Positions 1 to 6,128 of a DNA stretch of 10,701 bases are shown one piece after another. The stretch is from an uncultured Eubacteriales bacterium. Its GTDB lineage: Bacteria > Bacillota > Clostridia > Christensenellales > Borkfalkiaceae. Under the pieces are notes generated by a model that was not told where the DNA came from, ran no database searches, and was given only the letters and a program-made list of their open reading frames with translations. The position numbers were made by a program, and so were the translations under genes. Within the stretch, counting starts at the first letter, position 1. The number at the start of each line of letters is the position of its first letter. The stretch lies in contig CATYEP010000056.1 in the NCBI GenBank assembly GCA_958405585.1, positions 1-10,701 of the forward strand. The letters are read 5' to 3'.

Positions 1-1700
1 AGATCGCCTACGAATTCCGCACCGCCGAATTTTTCTTTCCATGCTTCGGCTTCGCTCCCGTAAATGATGTCATAGGGGATTTTTTCGTTCAGAACAGAAG
101 GATCCGAAACGGTTACCATCCCGCCCGTGTGCAATTCTCTGAGCGTCAGGGCGTTGATATTTTCTTTCACGTTGGAAACGAGGGAGCCGATTTCCTGAAT
201 GCCGCAGTTGATTTCTGCACCGTCTTTTGTCAGCAGATATTTCCATACGCCGCGCACGGTTCCGTAGGTATAGAGCGCCGTACCTTCTGCGATCGTTGCC
301 GATTTAGAAACGGTATAAGTGATTTTGCCCGTTTCGTCCGCCGACGATTGAAGCGGTACATTGATCCAGATTTCTTTTGCAATATCATAATAATACAGAT
401 TACCCTGTTCAAACGTTGCACCGGCGGTGTAAGTGCCGACATAAGCCAGGCGGGTCAGTAGGTTATTCGTTTCATTTGCCGCAAGACCTGCCGTGACAAG
501 AGAAACTTCCTTTATTTTTTCGCTGGCGCTGTCCCAGTACCAGAGACTACCGGCAGTGAAAGTTTTGTTCACGTCCGATTCCTGCACGTTTTCAACTGCA
601 ACGGTATAGGAGTCATCCTGTTCGGATTTCAGATACAGCGTTTTGCCGAGAAGAGATTCGATGTCCTTTTCTGAAAGTTTCCATTGGCTGGCTTTGGTAG
701 CCGCTGTGATCTCGCCGTTTTTGCAGACATAGAGCGGCACGTTTTCATAGTTTTCCGTGCTGTTCAGGAGAAGATAGGGGCTGTAAAGCATGACGCCGGA
801 GAAGTTTTTTTCTGTTGCGGCGACGTATTCACTTTCCTGCAGGATATAGAGGTTGGCGGCACCGTAAATTTGCTGCAATTGGGTAAAGCGGTCGGCAGAA
901 TCCGTTGTTTCGACCGTATAATACGCATAGATATCGTCCGCATACATTTGCTGGACGGAAAGATTTTTCAAATCGGTTGCCAGCGTATCGAGCGTGGAGT
1001 TTGCAAGGTTGCTCAGAATATTCGAGTTGGATACGTCCAGAATGTCTTTGAGCGCAAGCGAATTGATCTTTCCTCTGATCTCGCCGAGCGGAACATTCGC
1101 AAGGACTTGCAGAATGCGCGGCGCAGAGCCGTCATCCGCGATCGTTAAAACGTCGCCGAGTGCGATGGAATCAATCTTTGAAGGGTTCCCGATGTCGTTG
1201 AGAGTCCAGTCTCCGATCGTTTGCAGAAGTTTATGGGAGTTTTCGTTCACGTCTACAACGGAAGAAATCGTGAGTCCGTCGAGTGAATCGGTGAGTTCTC
1301 CGATCGTACGGCGGCCGGATTTATCCAGCGTACCGTCCTCGTTGAGAGTGTATCCCGCAAGATAGCGCAGGACAGCCGGAGAATTTTCGTCGACTGTGAT
1401 CACATCGTCCACATAAATGTTGTTCATTTCCGCCGTCATGGAAGAAGAAATGTATTTCAAAGGCACGTATTTGAGACTGTCAAGCATGGCGTTATCCATG
1501 GAAATACCGAAATATTCTCCCATTGAATCGAGCGTCATGGTTCCCGTGTCCAGGAAAGAGGAAAGAGCCGTGATGCCAAAAGTTACAGGCAGATCGCCGA
1601 TCCCGTTCGTGCAGATAAATAAGGGCGTTTCCGCATTTGCGGCAGAAGCATCCGCTTCCGTATAAGTGTAATCAAGACGGTAAAGCGTTTCGTCGCTAAT
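1..1700 (-). CDS. Frame-shifted continuation of large repeat-bearing surface protein (partial, runs off window)
   Basis: A stop-free frame of 566 codons runs leftwards to the window edge, in the +1 frame relative to the neighbouring gene that ends at the TAG at 1696–1698. It has no start codon with a ribosome binding site near its beginning, so I read it as the rest of that protein after an indel, not a separate gene. Visible content (residue 1 = the ATT at 1700): a beta-rich stretch with the motif PLFICTNG (~26–33); an array of five to six leucine/isoleucine-rich units of about 32–38 residues (~44–255); a second beta-rich stretch (~256–500) with the related motif PLYVCKNG; then another repeat-like unit (~503–540). 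Tyr, Thr, Asn and Ser are abundant and Cys is rare, as in exported proteins. No catalytic motif is recognised. The C-terminus, and hence any cell-wall anchor, lies outside the window. The open frame is certain; the function is unknown. Confidence 0.75.
   Translation of the reverse strand, partial: MSDETLYRLDYTYTEADASAANAETPLFICTNGIGDLPVTFGITALSSFLDTGTMTLDSMGEYFGISMDNAMLDSLKYVPLKYISSSMTAEMNNIYVDDVITVDENSPAVLRYLAGYTLNEDGTLDKSGRRTIGELTDSLDGLTISSVVDVNENSHKLLQTIGDWTLNDIGNPSKIDSIALGDVLTIADDGSAPRILQVLANVPLGEIRGKINSLALKDILDVSNSNILSNLANSTLDTLATDLKNLSVQQMYADDIYAYYTVETTDSADRFTQLQQIYGAANLYILQESEYVAATEKNFSGVMLYSPYLLLNSTENYENVPLYVCKNGEITAATKASQWKLSEKDIESLLGKTLYLKSEQDDSYTVAVENVQESDVNKTFTAGSLWYWDSASEKIKEVSLVTAGLAANETNNLLTRLAYVGTYTAGATFEQGNLYYYDIAKEIWINVPLQSSADETGKITYTVSKSATIAEGTALYTYGTVRGVWKYLLTKDGAEINCGIQEIGSLVSNVKENINALTLRELHTGGMVTVSDPSVLNEKIPYDIIYGSEAEAWKEKFGGAEFVGD
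936..1460 (-). repeat. Tandem ~35-residue protein repeat inside the surface protein
   Basis: Successive units begin with T/P-L/I and share the pattern hydrophobic-x-DV(I/L)-x-V-x(3–6)-S-x(2)-(L/I)L-x(2)-(L/I). Representative cores are YVDDVITVDENSPAVLRYL, ISSVVDVNENSHKLLQTI, LGDVLTIADDG followed by RILQVL, and LKDILDVSNSNILSNL. Units are diverged at both DNA and protein level, so this is an old protein repeat and not a slippage-prone DNA repeat. One unit carries an extra ~14-residue insertion. The spacing suggests a helical repeat or stalk; that is inference. Confidence 0.6.
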
Positions 1701-2814
1701 CGTTTAGAATGACAAATCCGCCGTTCGCGCTATCGACAACATAACCGTTTTCGTCCGTTTGCGTCGCAAGCACGTAATAACTCTCGCCCGCTTGAATAAA
1801 TTCTCCTTCGGAAGGCTGGGAATCCAGCTTTGCATAGAGGGGCGTGTAACGGTATTTTGCGGCGATCACGGGCAGGTTGTCGCTCCCGATCGGCTGAGCG
1901 GGCGTTATATCCTTATAGCCTTCTGCAAATTCACCCGTCGTGTCGGTTTCGACAAGTGCGCGGATATACAATTTTTCGTTTTTGGTAAGGGCAAATTCCG
2001 CATTCTTGCTCGCTTCGTCCAAAGTATAGAGTGCGTCGCTGTTTTTTGTAAGCTGTGCATATACGGTCGCGCCCGACTCGTTTGTTTTGCCGAGATAGAG
2101 CTTCTCTCCGTTATAAGTAAGATTGTTGCCGTCGGCCGCAATACCTGTCAGCGCATAGATCCCCCGATTTTCCCAGGATACGATAGGAAACGTCTGTTCC
2201 GTTTCTCCGTCGGCGCCCGATACGGTTTCCGTATAAGTATCGGAAAATACTTCCGTGCGCGTGTAATAAGTATAGGGGGTCGCGCTCATGGAGAACGCCT
2301 TGTCGATGACGCCGTCTTTCGTGACCTGCGTATAGACATTGAGCGGATTCTCTTCGTTTCCCGTGATGATATCGAGATCGGGAAGAGGAAAATTCAGCGT
2401 TTCGGACAGATCGTTCAGGGACGCCGTGATGATCAGAAGACTGGATAAATTGGAAGTCAGCTGATTGACGGCGGTCGAGTAGAGAACGTCGCGGTCTACC
2501 GCGAACAAACCGGCATTTTCAAGGTTATCCACGATGGAGTCCATTTTCTCGCCGAGAGCAGGGGAAATGTCCGCGAGCGTCTGCAAGCTGATCTCGCCGC
2601 TCAGCGCTTCGGAAACTTTCCCGATAAAATTCTCAATGGTATCGTCGTACGATTCTGAAATCCAGTTTTCCTGTCCGATCAGTCCCGCCAGCGTGCGAAC
2701 TTTTACGTTTTTATATATCGCAAAGAGCGCACCGGCAATCGCACCGATAAAAATGACCAGAGTCAAAAAGATCGTGAGCAGTTTTCCTCCCAGACTGAAT
2801 GTTGATTTGACCAT
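1696..2814 (-). CDS. N-terminal part of large membrane-anchored extracellular protein, unknown function
   Basis: The 372 codons begin with a short basic segment (MVKSTFSLGGK) and one hydrophobic helix (~12–33) rich in Ile, Leu and Ala. This fits an uncleaved signal anchor that places the rest outside the cell. Residues ~41–103 form a helical unit (around IGKVSEALSGEISLQTLADI) resembling the repeat units found further along. Residues ~150–372 are beta-rich with many Tyr, Thr and Asn. The start is supported by AAGGAG eight bases before the ATG at 2814; this site overlaps the stop codon of the upstream cupin gene (12-base gap), so the two are co-transcribed and probably coupled. The frame stops at a TAG just after FVILND, but the +1 frame continues open for 566 codons, so the gene looks broken or wrongly assembled here. 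No family is recognised with confidence. Confidence 0.85.
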   Translation of the reverse strand: MVKSTFSLGGKLLTIFLTLVIFIGAIAGALFAIYKNVKVRTLAGLIGQENWISESYDDTIENFIGKVSEALSGEISLQTLADISPALGEKMDSIVDNLENAGLFAVDRDVLYSTAVNQLTSNLSSLLIITASLNDLSETLNFPLPDLDIITGNEENPLNVYTQVTKDGVIDKAFSMSATPYTYYTRTEVFSDTYTETVSGADGETEQTFPIVSWENRGIYALTGIAADGNNLTYNGEKLYLGKTNESGATVYAQLTKNSDALYTLDEASKNAEFALTKNEKLYIRALVETDTTGEFAEGYKDITPAQPIGSDNLPVIAAKYRYTPLYAKLDSQPSEGEFIQAGESYYVLATQTDENGYVVDSANGGFVILND

Positions 2815-2826
2815 ATTTTCTTCTCC

Positions 2827-3129
2827 TTAATCCCGCAGTACGATAAACGTGCATGCGCCGTTAATTTCATATTCCCCGCATTTCTGGACGAGGAAAGTAT
2901 CTCCTGCCGTAAAATCCTTTTCACCGCGCGCCCATTTGAAATGTCCGCTTCCTTCCAGAAAGCTGACCGTATCAGAAGCGTCGGTATAAAGTTTATAGCG
3001 GCGCGGCGAGCATATGTACAGGTTATTTCCCGATTTTCCCAGCCGCGCACCCTGGACAGGTTTTTCCGAAAAAATAAAATCTGTTTCCTGCGGCAGTTCT
3101 CTTGTGAGATCAATTTTCGTGATTTTCAT
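2827..3129 (-). CDS. Small cupin-like protein
   Basis: A 100-residue soluble protein. The second half (~57–100: FLEGSGHFKWARG, then DFTAGDTFLVQKCGEYEING, then FIVLRD) follows the glycine-turn pattern of a cupin/RmlC beta barrel. It recalls the C-terminal domain of type I mannose-6-phosphate isomerases, where a glycine-rich turn and GD-S/T-F-x-(V/I)-P-type strand recur. The metal-binding cupin motif (HxH...E) is absent; there is one His in that region, so it is more likely a ligand-binding or structural barrel than a metalloenzyme. It is the first gene of a two-gene unit with the large surface protein. No Shine-Dalgarno lies at normal distance: AGGAG is 17 bases before the ATG and inside the promoter spacer. 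Fold assignment is moderate; function is unknown. Confidence 0.75.
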   Translation of the reverse strand: MKITKIDLTRELPQETDFIFSEKPVQGARLGKSGNNLYICSPRRYKLYTDASDTVSFLEGSGHFKWARGEKDFTAGDTFLVQKCGEYEINGACTFIVLRD

Positions 3130-3135
3130 ATTGCT

Positions 3136-3164
3136 ATTATAATATATCTCCTGAAAAAAATCAA
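3136..3164 (-). promoter_or_regulatory. Sigma-A promoter of the cupin–surface protein unit, predicted leaderless
   Basis: On the minus strand, TTGATT (3159–3164), a 17-bp spacer and a perfect TATAAT (3136–3141) are present. Only six bases separate the -10 box from the ATG at 3127–3129, so transcription would begin at or next to the A of the start codon. Confidence 0.8.
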
Positions 3165-3245
3165 TGCATTTCAGCGTTTGAATTATGAAAAAACAAAGTA
3201 AAAATATGGTTGAAAAGGAAATCGCCGTATCCTTTTAAGATTCGT

Positions 3246-3345
3246 CGAAACCCGATTTCGGACATTGGTTTTAAAATCCTGCCTGCAAACGTCTGCATGT
3301 GTTTCGGCTGTCGGGTGAAAAGCCGTACAGGCAGAGGCGAGCAGG
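3246..3345. ncRNA. Candidate structured RNA element (hairpins with complementary loops)
   Basis: Hairpin 1 has stem CGAAA/TTTCG (3246–3250 with 3256–3260) and loop CCCGA. A longer imperfect hairpin spans 3278–3345. Its pairings are CCTGC with GCAGG at the base, then CTGC-a-TGT with ACA-g-GCAG, then CGGCT (3305–3309) with AGCCG (3321–3325), closing an 11-base loop that contains TCGGG (3311–3315). That loop is an exact complement of the loop of hairpin 1, so a kissing interaction is possible. The strand is undecided. On the minus strand it lies 3' of rmuC and ends in ATTTT, so it could be an elaborate terminator. On the plus strand a weak TTGAAA (3210–3215)-18-TTTAAG would start transcription near 3246. 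It matches no riboswitch or RNA family I can name. Confidence 0.35.
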
Positions 3346-3378
3346 AGAAACAACGGTAATTCGTGACAAAGCGGAAAT

Positions 3379-4614
3379 TTACGATTCGTTTTCGTCGTCG
3401 CCGAGTAAAAGATTGGCGCGTTCGTCGGTAATTTCGGATACGTTCTTCAATTTTTTGTCGATCGTGCGCGTTTTCTTGGCGGCGTTTTCAATGGTATCCT
3501 GGGCTTCCTGCAGTTTTTTCTGCGCTTTTTCGAGAATCTGCACAAAGTTGCGGAATTCGTGGCGGAATGCGGATAGCAGTTCCCATAATTCGCCCGAACG
3601 TTTTTCGATGGCGGCGGTTTTATAACCGATCTGAAGGGTAGTGAGCAAAGCACCGAGGTTGGTGGGACCGCATGCCATGATGCGGCGGTTTGCAAAGTAT
3701 TCCGCAAGTCCCGGCATTTTCAGACTCTCTGCATAAAGACCTTCCAAAGGCAGGAACATGACCGCAAAATCGGCGGTAATGGGGGGGAGGATGTATTTTT
3801 TGGCGATCGTATCCGCCTGTAATTTGAGGGCGCGTTCGAGATTTTTGCCGGCGCGTTCGGCGGCGTCTTTATCGCCCGAATCGCTCGCGTCGATGAGGCG
3901 GCGGTATTCTTCGATCGGAAATTTACTGTCGATGGGAAGATACACCGTTTCGCCCTCTTTGGAAGGGAGAAGGATGGCATATTCCACGACGGAATTATCC
4001 AGCGGATTGATGCGTACGTTGGCGCGGTACTGCTGGGGAGAAAGCATCTGTTCGAGAAGGGCGGAAAGCTGAACTTCGCCCCAGGTGCCGCGCAGTTTGA
4101 CGTTTGTGAACACCTTTTTGATATCCGCAACGCTTCCTGCAAGCTGTTGCACCTCGCCGATTCCTTTGTAGACTGCTTCCAGCCGCTCGTTAATGATGGA
4201 ATAGCTCTTATTCAGTCTGTTTTCCAACGTGGAAGACAGCTTTTCGTCCACGGTCTGGCGGATCTGTTCGAGGTTGTGCGCGTTCTGTTCGGTCATGTAT
4301 TTGATCTCGCCCGTGACTACGCGTTGGATCTCGGCGAGCCTGCGCTCGGTGCTTGCATTGAGCGCTTCCAGTTTTTCCTGGATCCCTTTTAAGTTTGCGC
4401 TCTGCTGTTTGGACATGAAATCCATGTAATCCTGCGAAGTTCGCGCCGTTTGTTCGGCAATATAATTGGTTCGTTCCAGCATTTGTTCCAGACGCGAATT
4501 GTCTTGATTTTGATGGTACGTACCGTTGTTTTTCTGATTTTTTAAGATAAAACCGCTCAGTATGAGCGACAAGGCGGCGCAGACCGCCGCGATAATGCTG
4601 AATATTTCCGTCAT
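3379..4614 (-). CDS. rmuC: RmuC family DNA recombination protein
   Basis: A 411-residue protein of normal length for RmuC, a membrane-tethered, nuclease-fold-related protein that in E. coli limits recombination at inverted repeats. Visible architecture: an N-terminal transmembrane helix (~5–24), a long coiled coil (~40–165), then the RmuC domain. Hallmarks include VKLRGTWGEVQL (172–183), LPIDSKFPIEEYRRL (226–240), ADFAVMFLPLEGLYAE (281–296) and IMACGPTNLGALLTTLQ (312–328), followed by a second coiled coil (~350–395). The start at 4614 is chosen because GGAGG lies six bases upstream and the transmembrane helix follows at once; the open frame upstream to 4839 is antisense-like, Arg/Ala-rich and lies inside cca. 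The ATG overlaps the cca stop as ATGA, implying translational coupling. The family assignment is firm; the role in this organism is inferred. Confidence 0.95.
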   Translation of the reverse strand: MTEIFSIIAAVCAALSLILSGFILKNQKNNGTYHQNQDNSRLEQMLERTNYIAEQTARTSQDYMDFMSKQQSANLKGIQEKLEALNASTERRLAEIQRVVTGEIKYMTEQNAHNLEQIRQTVDEKLSSTLENRLNKSYSIINERLEAVYKGIGEVQQLAGSVADIKKVFTNVKLRGTWGEVQLSALLEQMLSPQQYRANVRINPLDNSVVEYAILLPSKEGETVYLPIDSKFPIEEYRRLIDASDSGDKDAAERAGKNLERALKLQADTIAKKYILPPITADFAVMFLPLEGLYAESLKMPGLAEYFANRRIMACGPTNLGALLTTLQIGYKTAAIEKRSGELWELLSAFRHEFRNFVQILEKAQKKLQEAQDTIENAAKKTRTIDKKLKNVSEITDERANLLLGDDENES

Positions 4615-5969
4615 GTTTTTCCTCCGCGTTGATGTTCTTCCGAAAGCCGTGCCGCTTCCCGCAGAAGGGTATCCGTGCGGTTGCGCGAACCGTCGCAGGC
4701 ACAGAACAGCAAAAGGCTTTTCAGGATCTGTGCGCGCTGGTTTGCCGGTACAAAATTCAGACTGTCTCCGCGAACGGCGAGCTGCCGAAGCGTGAACGGG
4801 ACGTTTTCTTGCTGCATCTGTGCATAGATCCTGTTCCATTTTAAGATTCCGGGGCAGACATTCAGATCGTCCTTGCAGCCCGAATAATCCGCCTGCTTTA
4901 AAAGAAGCAAAAGGGGATACACGTCATAGTTTTTTACGATAAAGGTGCGGATCTTGCTTTCGCGCGCCTTTCCGTCCAGATCGTACATGTGCAAAAGGGT
5001 CAGCCTTGCCGCCGTATCGATGGTCTTTTTCGGTGCTTTGAGCCGCTCAAGGATCTGTCGCACGATCTTTTCTCCCGCAACGTCGTGGCCGTGGTATTTT
5101 CCCGTTTCGGCGTATACGGCGGGCTTTCCCGCATCGTGTAAAAGTGCCGTCAGGCGGATACTGCTGTCCGAATATTTGCAGGCGCGGAAGGAGTGTTCCA
5201 AAACGTCGTGATCGTGGAAATCTTTGCGCTGCGGCATTCCTTTGCCTGCCGCCAGTTCGGGCAGGATGTAGTTGAGTATGTCCGTCCCTTCCAGAAGTTT
5301 CAGACCTTCGTAATGCGCGTATTTTCGTCCGTATTTTTCGTCTGCGTGCAGGATGAGTTGCAATTCCGCAAAGATTCGTTCCGCAGAAATCTTTGCAATG
5401 AGCGCCGCGTTGAATTTTGCGCCGAATATACATTCAAGATCGGGTGTGAATCCCAGCTGCGCCGAAAGCCGCGCCAGCCGCATGAGCCGCAGCCCGTCTT
5501 CGGAAAAAACTTCATCTGCCGCGCGGGTCGTGGAAATACACCTGTTTTCTATGTCCGAAACCCCGCCCAGCGGATCTTCGATTTTTTCCGAGCGGAGGTC
5601 ATAATATACGGCGTTGCATTTGAAATCGCGGCGGCGCGCGTCCGTTTCAATGTCATCTGTGAATACGATTTTTTCGGGAGCATGCTCGCCGCGGCGGTAA
5701 ACATCCGTGCGGAAAGAAGTAAATTCAAATTTGTGCTCCCCGTCGCTCAGGTTGACCGTTCCCGTGTTCTTATACGTGCCGTTGACGGTGAATCCGTTGT
5801 ATGCCGCCAGTTTTGAAAATGTTTCGGCATCGCACGGGGCGCAGATGTCCCAGTCCTGCGAACAGGTTAAACCCGCCAGCGCGTCGCGTACGGCTCCGCC
5901 CACAAGATAGAGCGGAAAGGGTGCCGCATGCGCCAGATCGATCAGTTTTTGGGGTACAGTGAACTGCAT
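4611..5969 (-). CDS. cca: CCA tRNA nucleotidyltransferase (class II, with HD domain)
   Basis: A 452-residue enzyme that adds or repairs the 3' CCA of tRNAs from CTP and ATP in the cytoplasm. Motifs in order: LVGGAVRD (22–29, nucleotidyltransferase glycine motif), DWD (39–41, catalytic metal-binding aspartates), RRRDFKCNA (112–120, the RRDF-x-x-NA motif), and EDGLRLMRLARLSAQLGF (157–174, the tRNA/nucleotide-binding helix region). An HD domain follows with LLHDAGKP (277–284 region) and a further GHD (~294–296). The C-terminal tail (QLAVRGDSL, ~396–404) matches the usual CCA-enzyme tail. The start at 5969 has AAAGGA a few bases upstream and a promoter further back; the longer frame to 6503 lies antisense to the lipid kinase gene and was rejected. 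It is the first gene of a unit with rmuC, and its TGA overlaps the rmuC ATG. Confidence 0.96.
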   Translation of the reverse strand: MQFTVPQKLIDLAHAAPFPLYLVGGAVRDALAGLTCSQDWDICAPCDAETFSKLAAYNGFTVNGTYKNTGTVNLSDGEHKFEFTSFRTDVYRRGEHAPEKIVFTDDIETDARRRDFKCNAVYYDLRSEKIEDPLGGVSDIENRCISTTRAADEVFSEDGLRLMRLARLSAQLGFTPDLECIFGAKFNAALIAKISAERIFAELQLILHADEKYGRKYAHYEGLKLLEGTDILNYILPELAAGKGMPQRKDFHDHDVLEHSFRACKYSDSSIRLTALLHDAGKPAVYAETGKYHGHDVAGEKIVRQILERLKAPKKTIDTAARLTLLHMYDLDGKARESKIRTFIVKNYDVYPLLLLLKQADYSGCKDDLNVCPGILKWNRIYAQMQQENVPFTLRQLAVRGDSLNFVPANQRAQILKSLLLFCACDGSRNRTDTLLREAARLSEEHQRGGKT

Positions 5970-6023
5970 ATGATTCCTTTGCGCTGAAATCGCGCCGATT
6001 TGACAAAATTTTTCTGTGCGTCT

Positions 6024-6052
6024 ATTATAACAATTTTCAAAATAAATTGCAA
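6024..6052 (-). promoter_or_regulatory. Promoter of cca–rmuC (extended -10), sharing its -35 with the divergent promoter
   Basis: On the minus strand, TTGCAA (6047–6052), a 17-bp spacer and TATAAT (6024–6029) are present; TGT directly precedes the -10, giving an extended TGnTATAAT. The predicted start near 6017 gives a leader of about 48 bases before the cca ATG. Confidence 0.85.
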
Positions 6053-6075
6053 TCATGTGCGATTTATTGTATAAT
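6047..6075 (+). promoter_or_regulatory. Promoter of lipid kinase–antiporter operon, sharing its -35 with the cca promoter
   Basis: On the plus strand, the same TTGCAA (6047–6052), which is its own reverse complement, is followed by 17 bp and TATAAT (6070–6075). The predicted start near 6082 gives a leader of about 47 bases, nearly the same as on the other side. Confidence 0.85.
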
Positions 6076-6128
6076 AATAAGGTAATAAGCAAAATTTTGG
6101 GGTAAAAAGCAAAAGAGGAAACCAACGG

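Noticed and set aside
936..1460. CRISPR array or DNA-level tandem repeat
   Set aside because: The repetition is visible only in the protein; the DNA units are diverged and variable in length with no conserved direct repeats.
1690..1710. Programmed -1 ribosomal frameshift
   Set aside because: The downstream frame is +1, not -1, and there is no X XXY YYZ slippery heptamer at the junction.
1759..2448. 229-codon plus-strand frame, and other plus-strand frames over 1–2830
   Set aside because: They are Arg/Cys/Phe-rich shadows without ribosome binding sites, opposite a coding frame supported by promoter, SD and a signal anchor.
3200..3240. Tiny plus-strand frame ATG...TAA of 10 codons before the hairpins (leader peptide?)
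   Set aside because: It has no ribosome binding site and no downstream plus-strand gene to regulate.
4615..4839. Upstream extension of the rmuC frame by 75 codons
   Set aside because: It lies inside the cca coding region, is Arg/Ala-rich with no RmuC similarity, and the ATG at 4614 has a strong GGAGG and is followed at once by the expected transmembrane helix.
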